From the NCBI RefSeq assembly GCF_001542815.1, contig NZ_CP006992.1, positions 2,857,501-2,921,500 on the forward strand: a stretch of DNA of 64,000 nt, written 5' to 3'. Origin of the DNA: Methylobacterium sp. AMS5. GTDB taxonomy: Bacteria; Pseudomonadota; Alphaproteobacteria; Rhizobiales; Beijerinckiaceae. Shown here one piece after another: positions 37,499 through 47,400 of the stretch. Both the position numbers and the translations under genes were made by a program. Below the pieces are notes generated by a model. That model ran no database searches, was not told where the DNA came from, and saw only the letters and a list, made by a program, of their open reading frames with translations. The stretch's first letter is position 1; each line of letters starts with the position of its first letter.

Positions 37499-37555
37499 GG
37501 CGAATACGGCGCTGGAAGTCGTTTTTTTTCAATGCATTGCGCTAAGATCGTCGTT

Positions 37556-37607
37556 CTACGAAATTTCGTTTATGATGAAATGTCGTAGTAAGACTGCGAG
37601 ATTTCGT
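37556..37607. promoter_or_regulatory. three tandem dyad sites, likely enhancer for the sigma-54 activator
   Basis: ACGAAATTTCGT (37558-37569) is a perfect palindrome. ATGAAATGTCGT (37575-37586) and GCGAGATTTCGT (37596-37607) are degenerate copies. The larger arms CTACGAAATTT and AAATGTCGTAG also pair. The position relative to the sigma-54 promoter suits an upstream activator site, and the last copy ends two bases before the regulator's ATG, so the regulator may repress itself. Confidence 0.65.
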
Positions 37608-37608
37608 A

Positions 37609-39498
37609 ATGTCGTCATCAGCGCTGGATGCGCCCTCGGTTTACGGCCTCGCCTTCGACGAAAATCGCGAGGCGATGCTGGTGTTCGAGCCCCTGACGGA
37701 CCGAATCGACGACGCCAACGAGGCGGCCGCCCGGTTGCTCGGCCACGACCGCGCCGCCCTGCGGGCGATGCCGGTGAGCGCCCTGCATCCCGACCAGCGG
37801 CCTGCGCTCGTGTTGTTCACGCAGGCGGTTCTCGCCGAGGGGCAATGGTGGACGCACGCCCTCACCCCGTGCCACGGCGCCGGCAAGCCGTTGCGGCTCG
37901 AATTTTCCGGCTGCGTGCTGTCGGGTGAGCCGACGCGGCTCCTCGTCACCCTCTTCGATCTCGAGGAGCGCGAGCGCCGCCGCATCGACCGGGAGGCCGA
38001 GGAGCACATGCGCGCCGGCCTGCCGGAATGGCAGCGCATGGAGCGCATCTTTCGCGACATCGAACGCGGCAACCGGCTGATCCTGCGCGCGGCGGGGGAG
38101 GGGATCTACGGCGTCAACGCGGACGGGATCACCACCTTCGTCAACCCGGCCGCGGAGCGGATGCTGGGATGGGCCTCGGCCGATCTCGTCGGCAAAGACA
38201 TGCACGCCACCGTGCACCATACCCGCGCGGGCGGTGCGCATTACCCGCATCACGACTGCCCGATCTACGCGGCCTTCCGCGACGGCGCCGTGCATCAGGT
38301 CGACGGCGAGGTGTTCTGGCGCAAGGACGGCACCTGCTTTCCGGTCGAGTACACTTCGACGCCGATCCGCGAGGGCGGGCAATTGCTTGGCGCGGTGATC
38401 GTGTTTCGCGATGTCAGCCAGCGCCGTGAGGATGAGGCCCGATTGCGGGCCGCGCTGGCCGAAGTCGATTCCCTGCGCGAGCGCCTGGAGCAGGAGAACG
38501 CCTACCTGAAGGAGGAAATCCGCGCCGAGAGCCACCATCAGGGCATCATCGGGCGTAGCCCGGCCATGGAGGCGTTGCTGCGCCAGATCGACGTGGTGGC
38601 AGGCACCGATGCCACCGTTCTCGTCGCCGGCGAATCCGGTACTGGGAAGGAGTTGATCGCCCGGGCCATCCACGAGGCAAGCCGCCGCCGCGAGCGGCCG
38701 CTGATCCGCGTGAACTGTGCAGCGATCCCGCGCGACCTGTTCGAGAGCGAGTTCTTCGGCCACGCGAAGGGCGCCTTCACCGGGGCTCTGCGCGACCGGA
38801 TCGGGCGGTTCGAACTCGCCGACGGCGGCACGCTGTTCCTCGACGAGGTCGGAGAGATCCCGCTCGACCTTCAGGGCAAGCTGCTTCGCGTCCTCCAAGA
38901 GCGCCAGTTCGAGCGGGTCGGCGAGGAGCGCACCCGCGCGGTCGATATCCGGCTGATCGCCGCGACCAACCGCGACCTCAAGGAGGAGGTGCGCCGCGAG
39001 CGCTTTCGCGAGGATCTCTACTTCCGCCTCAACGTCTTCCCCCTGACCTCCGCGCCCCTGCGGGAACGCCGCGAGGACGTGCCGCTGATCGCGCAGCATG
39101 TCCTGAAGGCCGCCGCGCGGCGCCTCAACCGGACGGATCTGCGCCTGACCGAGGCCGACGCCCGCCGCCTGTCCCGCTACGATTGGCCGGGCAACGTGCG
39201 CGAGTTGGAGAACGTGATCGAGCGCGCCGCGATTCTCGCCGAGCGCGGGCGCCTGCGCTTCGATCTGCCGGAAACCCGCAGCACCGGTTCTGTCGCGCCC
39301 GCGCCGGAGCGCCCGCAGACTCTCGGCCGGCCGCTGTCCGAAGAGGAGCGCCGCGCCCGTGCCCGCAGCGAGATCGAGGCGGCGCTTCACATCAGTGGCG
39401 GAAAGGTCTTCGGTGCCGGCGGCGCGGCCGAGCTGCTCGGCCTCAAGCCGACGACGTTGCGCTCGCGGATGAAGGTGCTCGGGATCGAACCGCTCTGA
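37609..39498 (+). CDS. PAS-AAA+-Fis sigma-54-dependent activator, probable cyanase regulator, 629 aa
   Basis: A PAS-like domain (about 20-115) and a second PAS (155-270, with [20 protein letters not shown]) are joined by a coiled coil (275-305) to an AAA+ domain. That domain has Walker A GESGTGKE (341-348), the GAFTGA sigma-54 loop and Walker [13 protein letters not shown] Fis-type helix-turn-helix is near the end ([20 protein letters not shown]). There is no receiver, so the PAS domains sense the signal directly. The second PAS holds an unusual His/Cys cluster ([15 protein letters not shown]) that could bind metal or haem. Divergent to cynS with paired control sites between them. CynF of Pseudomonas is a known sigma-54 cyanase activator, so the role is reasonable. 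Confidence 0.88.
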   Translation: MSSSALDAPSVYGLAFDENREAMLVFEPLTDRIDDANEAAARLLGHDRAALRAMPVSALHPDQRPALVLFTQAVLAEGQWWTHALTPCHGAGKPLRLEFSGCVLSGEPTRLLVTLFDLEERERRRIDREAEEHMRAGLPEWQRMERIFRDIERGNRLILRAAGEGIYGVNADGITTFVNPAAERMLGWASADLVGKDMHATVHHTRAGGAHYPHHDCPIYAAFRDGAVHQVDGEVFWRKDGTCFPVEYTSTPIREGGQLLGAVIVFRDVSQRREDEARLRAALAEVDSLRERLEQENAYLKEEIRAESHHQGIIGRSPAMEALLRQIDVVAGTDATVLVAGESGTGKELIARAIHEASRRRERPLIRVNCAAIPRDLFESEFFGHAKGAFTGALRDRIGRFELADGGTLFLDEVGEIPLDLQGKLLRVLQERQFERVGEERTRAVDIRLIAATNRDLKEEVRRERFREDLYFRLNVFPLTSAPLRERREDVPLIAQHVLKAAARRLNRTDLRLTEADARRLSRYDWPGNVRELENVIERAAILAERGRLRFDLPETRSTGSVAPAPERPQTLGRPLSEEERRARARSEIEAALHISGGKVFGAGGAAELLGLKPTTLRSRMKVLGIEPL

Positions 39499-39605
39499 CG
39501 GGCGGTGATCCCCATCGAACGACGGCAGCGAGGGCGGCGCTTCGCAGAGCTGTCATTTGCGCCTGCTTGGATATCATCCGATATGTCCCGACCGGGCCGC
39601 CCCTC

Positions 39606-41186
39606 ATGAGGGATCGCCACCTTACGGAAACACGCCTGTGTGCCGAGCCGAGCGATGCTGTGAGAGCGGAAACGACACGCCGCCGCGCGGCCCGAACGCT
39701 CCGGCTCCTCGCGAGCGGCGTCGCGGTCCTCGCCCTGTCCGCTCCGCTCGGCATCGCCCCGGTCCCGGCTGGTGCCCAATCGCTGCCCTCGCTCGTCTCA
39801 CCCATGCCGCTCGGCCTTCCGCTGACGGGCGCAGGCGGCGACCCGCAGACCGCGATCGCGCAATCGCGGACATCGGATCAGGTGTCGGTAACGAACGAGG
39901 GCTCGATCCAGGATGCGCTCGGCCCCTATGGCGACCCGTTCGGCCTGCGTGCCGCGCTGGCGGCGCGGGGCGTCACCTACGTTCTCACCTATATCGGCGA
40001 GGGGCTTTCCAGCGCCTCCGGCGGATTGCGGCACGGGACGACCTTCGGCGGTCGCTTGGACGCCTCGCTCGACATCGATCTCGATAAGCTCGCCGGCTGG
40101 AGCGGCGCCCGGTTTCATACCGACTTCTTCCAGATCCACGGTCATGGCCTGTCTCGGCGCTTCGTCAACAACCTCACGACGGTCAGCGGCATCGAGGCTT
40201 TGCCGTCGACCCGGCTGTTCGAATTGTGGATCGAGCAGCGCTTCTTCGACGACCGGTTCTCGGTGAAGATCGGCCAGGTCTCGGCCGACACGGAGTTCGC
40301 CATCGCCCAGTCGGCGGTGGTTTTCATCAATGCCGGATTCGGCTGGCCGAATGTCGGTGCGGTCGTGATGCCGAGCGGCGGTCCGATCTATCCGTTGGCT
40401 ACACCCGCCATCCGCCTGAAATACGAGCCGACCGCCGAACTCTCGCTGCAGGGCGGCTTGTTCAACGGCGACCCGGCGGGGACGCCGGCCGGCGACGAGA
40501 CCGATCCGGAACGGCGCAACCGCACCGGCACGAGTTTCCGCGTCAACGATCCGGCACTGCTGATCGGCGAGGTGGCCTATGCCTATCCCAGCCTGCCCGG
40601 CGCCGAGCGGCTGCCCGGCACCGCGACCCTGGGCGGCTGGTACCATTTCGGCCGGTTCGACAGCCCCCGCCTCGACGAAGTCCGGGGGCGGCTCCTGGCC
40701 GATCCCGAGGCGAGCGGAATCGCCCGGCGCTTTCGCGGCAATGCGGGTCTCTACGCGATGCTCGACCAGACGATCTATCGCGAGCCCGGAACCGTGAACG
40801 AGGGTGCCTCGGCTTTCCTGCGGGTCTCCGCCGTGCCGGCCGACCGCAACCTGATCGATCTCTACGTCGATGCCGGCGTGGCCTATCGAGGCCTGTTCGA
40901 GGGCCGCCCCAACGATACGTTGGGCCTCGGGATGATCCATTCCCGCATCAGCCCGGCCGCCCGCGCCTTCGACCGCGACCAACGCGTTTTCGCGGACGGA
41001 TCGGGGCCGCTGCGCAGCAGCGAGACCGTGTTCGAGGCGACGTATCAGGCCGAAGTGATTCCCGGCTTCACCCTTCAGCCGGATCTCCAATATGTCATGC
41101 GGCCCGGCGGCGGTCTGGCCGATGAGCGCGGACGCCGGCTGCGTAACGCCACGGTTCTGGGTCTGCGCGCAACCATCAACTACTGA
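39606..41186 (+). CDS. OprB-family carbohydrate-selective porin, 526 aa
   Basis: A long N-terminal region includes a signal sequence (TLRLLASGVAVLALSAPLG). The mature barrel has typical OprB strands: GGLRHGTTFGGRLDASLDID, ARFHTDFFQIHG, LWIEQRFFDDRFSVKIGQ and the end RNATVLGLRATINY. Family members form 16-stranded channels for sugars. Substrate here is not known; alcohols or dicarboxylates are equally possible in a methylotroph. The ATG used gives an unusually long pre-signal segment (about 30 residues), so a later start is possible. Confidence 0.85.
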   Translation: MRDRHLTETRLCAEPSDAVRAETTRRRAARTLRLLASGVAVLALSAPLGIAPVPAGAQSLPSLVSPMPLGLPLTGAGGDPQTAIAQSRTSDQVSVTNEGSIQDALGPYGDPFGLRAALAARGVTYVLTYIGEGLSSASGGLRHGTTFGGRLDASLDIDLDKLAGWSGARFHTDFFQIHGHGLSRRFVNNLTTVSGIEALPSTRLFELWIEQRFFDDRFSVKIGQVSADTEFAIAQSAVVFINAGFGWPNVGAVVMPSGGPIYPLATPAIRLKYEPTAELSLQGGLFNGDPAGTPAGDETDPERRNRTGTSFRVNDPALLIGEVAYAYPSLPGAERLPGTATLGGWYHFGRFDSPRLDEVRGRLLADPEASGIARRFRGNAGLYAMLDQTIYREPGTVNEGASAFLRVSAVPADRNLIDLYVDAGVAYRGLFEGRPNDTLGLGMIHSRISPAARAFDRDQRVFADGSGPLRSSETVFEATYQAEVIPGFTLQPDLQYVMRPGGGLADERGRRLRNATVLGLRATINY

Positions 41187-41217
41187 CGGACGCGCCGCGC
41201 GCCGCCCCCGGCATCCG

Positions 41218-42276
41218 TCACGGCCGCGGTGGCTCGGCTCCGATCGGCTGGTAGGCGGGCCCCTCGGCGCCGTCGTCGTTGAGGGTTTCCATGAAGGCGA
41301 TGAGGTCGGCCTTCTCCTGCGCCGTCAGATGCAGCGGACGGATGTCGCGGGACCGGCTCGGCCGGTCGATGCCGCCGCGGTCGTAGAGGTCGATCACCTC
41401 GGACAACGTCCTCAGTGAACCGTCATGCATATAGGGCGGGCGCCGCGCGACGTTGCGCAGGGTCGGCGTCTTGAAAGCGTGGCGTAGAGCCGTCGAAGTC
41501 GGGAAGAACCGCCCCCGGCCGATCGCGCCATCCGTGGCGACGCCGATGTCGTGGAACGAGCCGTCCGTGAAGTTCCAGCCCGAATGGCACGCGGCGCAAT
41601 TGGCCTTGTCGTTGAACAGATCGAAGCCGCGCTTGGCGGCAGGACCGAGCGCGCGCGCATCGCCCTCGACCCAGCGGTCGAACGGCGCCCGACCGGAGAC
41701 GATCAGGCGCTGGAACGTGGCGAGTGCCTGCTCGATGCGCTCCTGGGTGATCGGCCCACCGTCCGGAGCGGGCCCAGGGAACCCTTTGTCGAAAGCCGTG
41801 ACATATTTGGGATCGGCCGAGAGGCGCCGGACCATCTCCTCGGGCGGCATGTTCATGTTGCCGGGGGCGGTCAGCGGTGTGCGGGCCACGGATTCGAGAC
41901 CGCGAAACTTACCGTCCCAGCCATAGATCGTATCGGTCCAGGCGACGTTGAGCAGCGTCGGCGTGCGGAAATCCATGAAACCGCCGTCGCTGCGCGGGGC
42001 GCGCGGATTCGAGTCGGTCCAGTCCTGCCCCGGCACGTGACAGGTGGCGCAGGTGCGGTCGCTCTCCCGTGAGAGAACAGGCTCGAAGAACAGCGCGCGG
42101 CCGAGTTCGGCCTTGACGGCCTGATACGGGTTGTCGTCGGGGAAGGGGATTGCGGCCGGGCGGCGGTACGCGGCGAGCGCAGCCGAACGGTCGGGCTCGC
42201 CGTTCGTCGCGATCGCCCAGCCTCCCAAAAGGATCGTCAGGAGGACTGTGGCGCCCTCCACGAATTTCCAAGCCAT
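41218..42276 (-). CDS. di-haem cytochrome c peroxidase/MauG-family protein, 352 aa
   Basis: One N-terminal membrane or signal segment (TVLLTILLGGWAIATNG) and two covalent haem sites, CATCH and CAACH, separated by about 150 residues as in bacterial cytochrome c peroxidases and MauG. RTPTLLNVAWTDTIYGWDGK and KTPTLRNVARRPPYMHDGSL are conserved family blocks. It may detoxify peroxide in the periplasm or oxidise a protein partner. A cupredoxin gene lies upstream on the same strand and could be its electron donor. Confidence 0.9.
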   Translation of the reverse strand: MAWKFVEGATVLLTILLGGWAIATNGEPDRSAALAAYRRPAAIPFPDDNPYQAVKAELGRALFFEPVLSRESDRTCATCHVPGQDWTDSNPRAPRSDGGFMDFRTPTLLNVAWTDTIYGWDGKFRGLESVARTPLTAPGNMNMPPEEMVRRLSADPKYVTAFDKGFPGPAPDGGPITQERIEQALATFQRLIVSGRAPFDRWVEGDARALGPAAKRGFDLFNDKANCAACHSGWNFTDGSFHDIGVATDGAIGRGRFFPTSTALRHAFKTPTLRNVARRPPYMHDGSLRTLSEVIDLYDRGGIDRPSRSRDIRPLHLTAQEKADLIAFMETLNDDGAEGPAYQPIGAEPPRP

Positions 42277-42445
42277 TCGAACCTCGATCGATCCGATCTT
42301 TGGGGCTTTGGCTTTAATTTTGGTTAAGGAAAGAACATAACATTGTTGCGAGCGACCCCTGTCGGTTCGAATTTAGATAGCTTGATAGGCCGATAGCCTC
42401 GGTAGCATATCGATTGCGCTCAGCCTCCCGTTGCTCCGCGCTTCT

Positions 42446-42817
42446 TTACTTCACCGAAACCGCGAGCTTCATCTTCGGATGAATGCCGCACAGGATCGTG
42501 AACTGCCCCGGTTTCGGAAAGAAGACGACGGTCTTGCTGCCCGGAATCTGCTCGCCCGTGTCGAAGCTGAAGTCCGGATTTTCGAGATAGGCGTGATGGA
42601 CGAGTTCACCGTCGTCGTTCACGATCGCGATGGCCTCGCCAGCCAGCAGGGAGACCGCCCCCGGTGCGAAGGATCGGCCCTTCTGCGTGACGCGGTGGGA
42701 CGCCGTATCGCCCGCCAGCGCAAGCGCCGTTCCGGATGCGATGAGGAATGTCAGCAACAGGACTGAACCTGTGCGCCGCGGCGTGGGGACACTTCTCATC
42801 CGGCACGCATCCGTCAT
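42446..42817 (-). CDS. plastocyanin-like cupredoxin, 123 aa
   Basis: A signal peptide (SVLLLTFLIASGTALALA) is followed by a type 1 copper domain with the ligand set His (ELVHHAYL), Cys, His and Met (FTILCGIHPKMKLAVSV). AGGAGACGGGC precedes the ATG; an internal ATG at 42799 is possible. A periplasmic one-electron carrier. It is transcribed toward the di-haem peroxidase gene, 169 bases away, making a donor-enzyme pair likely. Confidence 0.9.
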   Translation of the reverse strand: MTDACRMRSVPTPRRTGSVLLLTFLIASGTALALAGDTASHRVTQKGRSFAPGAVSLLAGEAIAIVNDDGELVHHAYLENPDFSFDTGEQIPGSKTVVFFPKPGQFTILCGIHPKMKLAVSVK

Positions 42818-43000
42818 GCCCGTCTCCTCTATTTCGAGGACGCCCCCGCGCACTCGATCATCTCAAATGAGCATCTATGAAGTTGCGTTCGCCTTAACGG
42901 CATCACCGAATTCAAGGGGTATGCTACCGAAATCGCTGGCGTCGTAGATTACCTTAACGATTGTCGGACATGCTGGCTGCGAAAAGCGAGCGTTTGCCCG

Positions 43001-45865
43001 ATGAGTCTTACACGCCAACCCATTGGCTTTTCTGCGGGGCGCAGTGCCCTCGAGACCGTGCTGCGCGGTGGTCGCACGATTCGCGGCCGCATCTTCCTCG
43101 CCTTCCTGATGCTGAGCGCGATCACGGCGGCGCTCGGCGGTTACGCCGCCTTCGGCATCATGACGACGGGTGCGCTGGTCGATAAGACCTACGACCGCTC
43201 TCTGATGGCGATCAATTACGCCCGGGCCGCCGCGGCCGACCTCGCGATGCTCCAGGCTGCAGTCGCCCGAGCCCGCCTGGCGGGCGATAGCGCCGAGCGG
43301 CGCACGCTCGAGGCGCGGATCGAGGCGTTGACGGAATCGTTCGAGGAAGATCTGGAGATCGCGGCGGACCGAGCCCAATCGGAGCGTGCGACGCGGGAAG
43401 CCGCCGCCGCAAAGGACGCCGTCACGCAGTGGCTGGCGGCCCGCAGGGAGTTCGGCCCCGATCAGCAGACGGCGGATGTCTGGCAGGCGCTCGACGCCCA
43501 CGCGGCGGTGGCCGAGCAGCATATCGACCTGCTGATCAACTTCACCGCCGGGGATGGCTTCTCCTATCGGCAGACGGCTCGCGCGGACGTAGCCCGCGAC
43601 GTGCGGCTCAGCATCTTCGCGACCTCGCTCGCAATCGTTCTCTCGGGCATCGTCGCCTTGCTTCTGTTGCGGCAGATCGTTCGGCCGGTGGCCGACGCCT
43701 CGACGGTCGCGAGCCGCATCGCCGCCGGTGAGTTGACCGTCCGAGTGCCCGAGGGCGGCGACGACGAGTTCGGTGTCCTGCTGCGCGCCATGGCGGTCAT
43801 GCGCGACAACATCGCGGCGATGATGCAGGAGGAGGTCGCTCAGCGCCGCTCCGCCCAAAGCCTGCTGGCCGACGCGGTGCAGGGGTCGATCGAAGGGATC
43901 GTCGTCGTCGATGCCGGGGGCCGCATCGTGCTCGCGAACGCGCGGGCGGCAGCCTTGCTCGGGATCGATGAGGCCGAGTCCGGCCATCGCCATCTCTCGG
44001 ACGCGCGGGGTTCGGCCGTCGCCGATGCCCTGCTCGCCATGCCCGGCAACGCCACCCTGACCGCCGAGACGCATGCCGCCGACGGGCGCTGGCTGCGCAT
44101 CAGCCGCAGTCCCACACGAGAGGGCGGGTTCGTCGCCGTCTGCAGCGATGTGTCCCTGCTCAAGGAGCAGGAGGATCAGCTCAAGCGCAGCAATGCGCAG
44201 CTCGACGCGGCTCTCAGCAACATGCTCCAGGGGCTCTGCCTCTACGATGCCGAAGGCGGCCTCCTCGTCTACAATCGCCGCTTTTGCGATATGTTCGGCG
44301 TCGATGCCGCCGCGCTGCGGCCGGGCATGAGCATCCGCGACGTGGCCCGCCTCGTCGAAGCCTCGTCCGATAGCGGCCGCGCAATCGATCTTCTCATCGA
44401 ACAGGAGGCCCTGCTTCAACACGGGTTGAGCGCGTCGCTCTGTTGCCCGATCCGGACGGATTGTATCGTCGCGCTGAAGCAGCAGCCGACGGCGGAGGGT
44501 GGTTGGATCGCCACCTACGAGGATGTCACCCAGCGCTACGAAGCGGAAGCGCGGATCATCACCATGGCGCGCAAGGACGCGCTGACGGGGCTTGCCAACC
44601 GCATGGTCTTCGGCGAGCGCCTGGAAGAGGCCGCCGCGCATCTCGTCGAGGGAGCCGGTGCCGGCTTCGCCACGCTCTGCCTCGATCTCGACCGGTTCAA
44701 GGAAGTCAACGACACGCTCGGCCATCCCATCGGCGACGGGTTGCTGCGCAGCGTTGCGGAGCGGCTGCAAGGCTGCCTGCGCGACACCGACCTCGTGGCG
44801 CGTCTGGGGGGCGACGAGTTCGCCATCGTCCAAGCCGGCGTCCAGGCCGGCGCGCATGCGCGGCGGGATGCGAGCGCCCTGGCCAAGCGCCTGATCACCG
44901 CCTTCCAGCAGCCCTTCCTCCTCGACGGGCACACCGTGACGGTGGGGATCAGCATCGGCATCTCGCTCGCACCGGAACACGGAACGAGCCCGGAGAAGCT
45001 GCTGAAGAGCGCCGATCTGGCACTCTACCGCGCCAAGGCGACCGGACGGGGCTGCTGGTCATTCTTCGACGAGGGGATGGACGTCGAGCTGCGCAAGCGC
45101 CGGGCCCTGGAAAGCGATCTCAGGAAGGCCGTGGGCAACGGCGAGTTCGAACTCGTGTTCCAGCCGATCGTCAAGCTCGACCGGCAGCGGATCTCCAGTT
45201 GCGAAGCGCTGCTGCGCTGGCGGCACCCCGAGCGCGGCTATGTCTCTCCCGCGGATTTCATCCCCCTGGCGGAAGAGACGGGCACCATCGGCGAAATCGG
45301 CGAATGGGTGCTGCGCAAGGCTTGCAGCGAGGCCGCGAGCTGGCCCGCTGGCATCGGCGTCGCCGTCAATGTCTCCGCCGCGCAGTTCAAGAACGCGGCG
45401 GTCGTCCGGGCGGTGATGGATGCGCTCGCCGCGAGCGGGTTGCCGGCGCATCGGCTGGAACTGGAAATCACCGAATCGGTCCTGCTCAACGACAGCGTGA
45501 CGACGCTGGCGACGCTCCACACCCTGAAGCGTCTGGGCGTGCGGGTGGCGATGGACGATTTCGGCACCGGCTTCTCGTCGTTGAGCTACCTACAGAGCTT
45601 TCCCTTCGACAAGATCAAGATCGACCAGTCCTTCGTGCGCAACCTCGCCGAGCCCGGCAATGCGCGGCTGATCGTGCGCTCCGTGGTCGGCCTCGGCCGC
45701 AGCCTCGGCATCACGACCACGGCGGAGGGAATCGAGACCGAGGCCCAACTCGACCAGCTTCGGCTCGAAGGATGCGACGAGGGTCAAGGCTACCTGTTCA
45801 GCCGCCCTGTCCCCTCGGCCACGATTCGTGAATTGGTGACGGCACTCGGCCGCAACGCGGCCTGA
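43001..45865 (+). CDS. membrane GGDEF-EAL cyclic-di-GMP protein with HAMP and PAS, 954 aa
   Basis: Two membrane helices (about residues 31-55 and 205-225) flank a periplasmic helical sensor. A HAMP domain (IVRPVADASTVASRIAAGEL), a PAS (about 290-390) and a second PAS-like region (400-515) follow. The GGDEF domain has the intact active site RLGGDEFAIV. The EAL domain has SCEALLRW, NVSAAQF and DDFGTGFSSLSYL, so key phosphodiesterase residues are kept. Both making and breaking c-di-GMP are possible. The signal is unknown. Confidence 0.95.
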   Translation: MSLTRQPIGFSAGRSALETVLRGGRTIRGRIFLAFLMLSAITAALGGYAAFGIMTTGALVDKTYDRSLMAINYARAAAADLAMLQAAVARARLAGDSAERRTLEARIEALTESFEEDLEIAADRAQSERATREAAAAKDAVTQWLAARREFGPDQQTADVWQALDAHAAVAEQHIDLLINFTAGDGFSYRQTARADVARDVRLSIFATSLAIVLSGIVALLLLRQIVRPVADASTVASRIAAGELTVRVPEGGDDEFGVLLRAMAVMRDNIAAMMQEEVAQRRSAQSLLADAVQGSIEGIVVVDAGGRIVLANARAAALLGIDEAESGHRHLSDARGSAVADALLAMPGNATLTAETHAADGRWLRISRSPTREGGFVAVCSDVSLLKEQEDQLKRSNAQLDAALSNMLQGLCLYDAEGGLLVYNRRFCDMFGVDAAALRPGMSIRDVARLVEASSDSGRAIDLLIEQEALLQHGLSASLCCPIRTDCIVALKQQPTAEGGWIATYEDVTQRYEAEARIITMARKDALTGLANRMVFGERLEEAAAHLVEGAGAGFATLCLDLDRFKEVNDTLGHPIGDGLLRSVAERLQGCLRDTDLVARLGGDEFAIVQAGVQAGAHARRDASALAKRLITAFQQPFLLDGHTVTVGISIGISLAPEHGTSPEKLLKSADLALYRAKATGRGCWSFFDEGMDVELRKRRALESDLRKAVGNGEFELVFQPIVKLDRQRISSCEALLRWRHPERGYVSPADFIPLAEETGTIGEIGEWVLRKACSEAASWPAGIGVAVNVSAAQFKNAAVVRAVMDALAASGLPAHRLELEITESVLLNDSVTTLATLHTLKRLGVRVAMDDFGTGFSSLSYLQSFPFDKIKIDQSFVRNLAEPGNARLIVRSVVGLGRSLGITTTAEGIETEAQLDQLRLEGCDEGQGYLFSRPVPSATIRELVTALGRNAA

Positions 45866-46239
45866 ACGGCGACGCGATCGGCGCAAGTTTCTGCTGAACA
45901 AGGCGCGCACACGGCAATTTCCCTGACACAAGAGCTGAAGCGCAGCCAGTCGAAAGACCTGGCCGTGCTCGGCCATGTGAGCTGTGTGCCGAGCGGTAGC
46001 CTGACGGGCTTCCGCCAATCCCTGCAGGAGGAAGAGGCGATGGCGCGTCGGGTGCGTGAACGGATCGGCCCGACGACCAAGCATTGCCTCGATCTCACCG
46101 CCGCGGGCGAGAAGGCGGACCGCTGACCCACAGGTGAGCTCGGCAGTCGCCCGGACGAGCGACACGACATCGCGCACGGGGCCGAACGATTCGGGCCCGG
46201 TGCGCGAATCTCGTTCCGCGCAAGCCGCTCACCGAACCG
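45866..46239. other. gap after the GGDEF-EAL gene with an in-frame open extension
   Basis: 374 bases. The frame of the GGDEF-EAL gene stays open for 86 codons after its TGA, to a stop at 46124-46126. It could encode a small protein (for instance 28 residues from the ATG at 46040, preceded by CAGGAGGAAGAGGCG), but codons alone do not prove it. Nothing else was seen. Confidence 0.35.
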
Positions 46240-46911
46240 TCAGGGCGGCGTTGCGAGCCAGATGACATGGCGGGGACCGCTCGAACCGCTGGCCGGCCGA
46301 CGAACCTCCGCGACGGTGAAACCGAGACGCTGGAGCCGCGCCTTGAACTTCCGGTCGGGCGTCCCCGACCAGACCCCGAGCGTGCCGCCGGGCTTGAGCG
46401 CCCATTGCGCCCGCTTCAGGCCCCACTCGTCGTAGAGCCGGTTGTTCGCGCGTCGCAGCAGACCCTCGGGGCCGTTATCCACATCCAAAAGGATCGCATC
46501 CCACCCGGCAGCCTCGGATTGGATCAGGCGGGTCACGTCCGTCTCGCGCAGCTCGACGCGTGGATCATCCAGGCAGCCGGCGAAGATGGAAGCGAGCGGT
46601 CCCCTTGCCCAGGCAGCCACAGCCGGCACGAGTTCGGCGACGACGATGCGCGCGTCCGGACCCAGCTCCCGCAAAGCGGCGCGAAGCGTGAAGCCCATGC
46701 CGAGGCCGCCGATCAGGATGCGCGGCGCCGGCCGGTCCGTCAGCCGCGCGCAGGTCAGCGAGGCCAGCGCTTCCTCCGAGGTGCCGCGCGTGCTGTTCAT
46801 CAGTTCGATGTTGCCGACGACGATGGAGAATTCACCGCCGCGCTGCATCAAGGCGAGGCTCTTGCCGCCGCCGGGCACGTCGCTGGTTTCGAGGTGCACC
46901 CACTCGTTCAT
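46240..46911 (-). CDS. spermidine-synthase-like SAM-fold protein, 223 aa
   Basis: A Rossmann methyltransferase-type fold: glycine loop PRILIGGLGMGFTLRAALRE, acidic end of strand two RIVVAELVP, and AILLDVDNGPEGL at the catalytic aspartate region of polyamine synthases. The N-terminal part (SIVVGNIELMNSTRGTSEEAL) resembles that of spermidine synthases. The true product is uncertain, as many relatives are not polyamine enzymes. The ATG at 46911 has GGAAAGG before it and is preferred over the one at 46965. Divergent from the small gene at 47000. Confidence 0.8.
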   Translation of the reverse strand: MNEWVHLETSDVPGGGKSLALMQRGGEFSIVVGNIELMNSTRGTSEEALASLTCARLTDRPAPRILIGGLGMGFTLRAALRELGPDARIVVAELVPAVAAWARGPLASIFAGCLDDPRVELRETDVTRLIQSEAAGWDAILLDVDNGPEGLLRRANNRLYDEWGLKRAQWALKPGGTLGVWSGTPDRKFKARLQRLGFTVAEVRRPASGSSGPRHVIWLATPP

Positions 46912-46999
46912 CGCAGCCTTTCCGGGCCGGGCGCCGGGTGCGACCCCGCATGCGTCCGTCGCCATTGCTCTTTCCGCTGAAGGCCGCCTATCAGCGGGC

Positions 47000-47251
47000 A
47001 TGTCTAAACGCACCAAATCCCTCCCGCAGCAGCGCGGCTTCGTTCTCTTCGACGTTGTCTTCGAAGACGGCACACGCGCCTCGAACCGGCGTGTCCCGAT
47101 GGAAATCCTCGGTGGCCTCGACGGCGACGAGCCGGCGCGTCAACTCATCGCCGAGCAGGAAGCGGAAATCGCGCAGAAGGCCGGCCGGGCACCGCGCGAA
47201 ATCCAGCAGCTCACGCGCTCGCCGATCGCCAAGCCGGTGATCGCCACCTGA
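47000..47251 (+). CDS. hypothetical protein, 83 aa
   Basis: Starts MSKRTKSLPQQRGFVLFDVV. A basic start is followed by a beta-rich segment (VVFEDGTRASNRRVPMEIL) and a charged C-terminal helix. No signal peptide, membrane segment or known motif. Reading-frame quality and position (89 bases divergent from the previous gene) support a real gene; function unknown. Confidence 0.65.
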   Translation: MSKRTKSLPQQRGFVLFDVVFEDGTRASNRRVPMEILGGLDGDEPARQLIAEQEAEIAQKAGRAPREIQQLTRSPIAKPVIAT

Positions 47252-47400
47252 TGCCATGGCGCTGCCCCCTGCTCGCTCGTGGCGGCAGGGGAAGCCCGGC
47301 TCGTCCCGCAATCGGGTCACAGGCGCCGACCGATCGGCCGGGCCCAAACGAAGAAGGGGCCGGCTCAGCGCCAACCCCTTCCCAACCATACGAAATTCGA

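Noticed and set aside
42875..44980. A 701-codon minus-strand frame opposite the GGDEF-EAL gene
   Set aside because: Antisense shadow without any domain, while the plus strand has intact GGDEF and EAL motifs.
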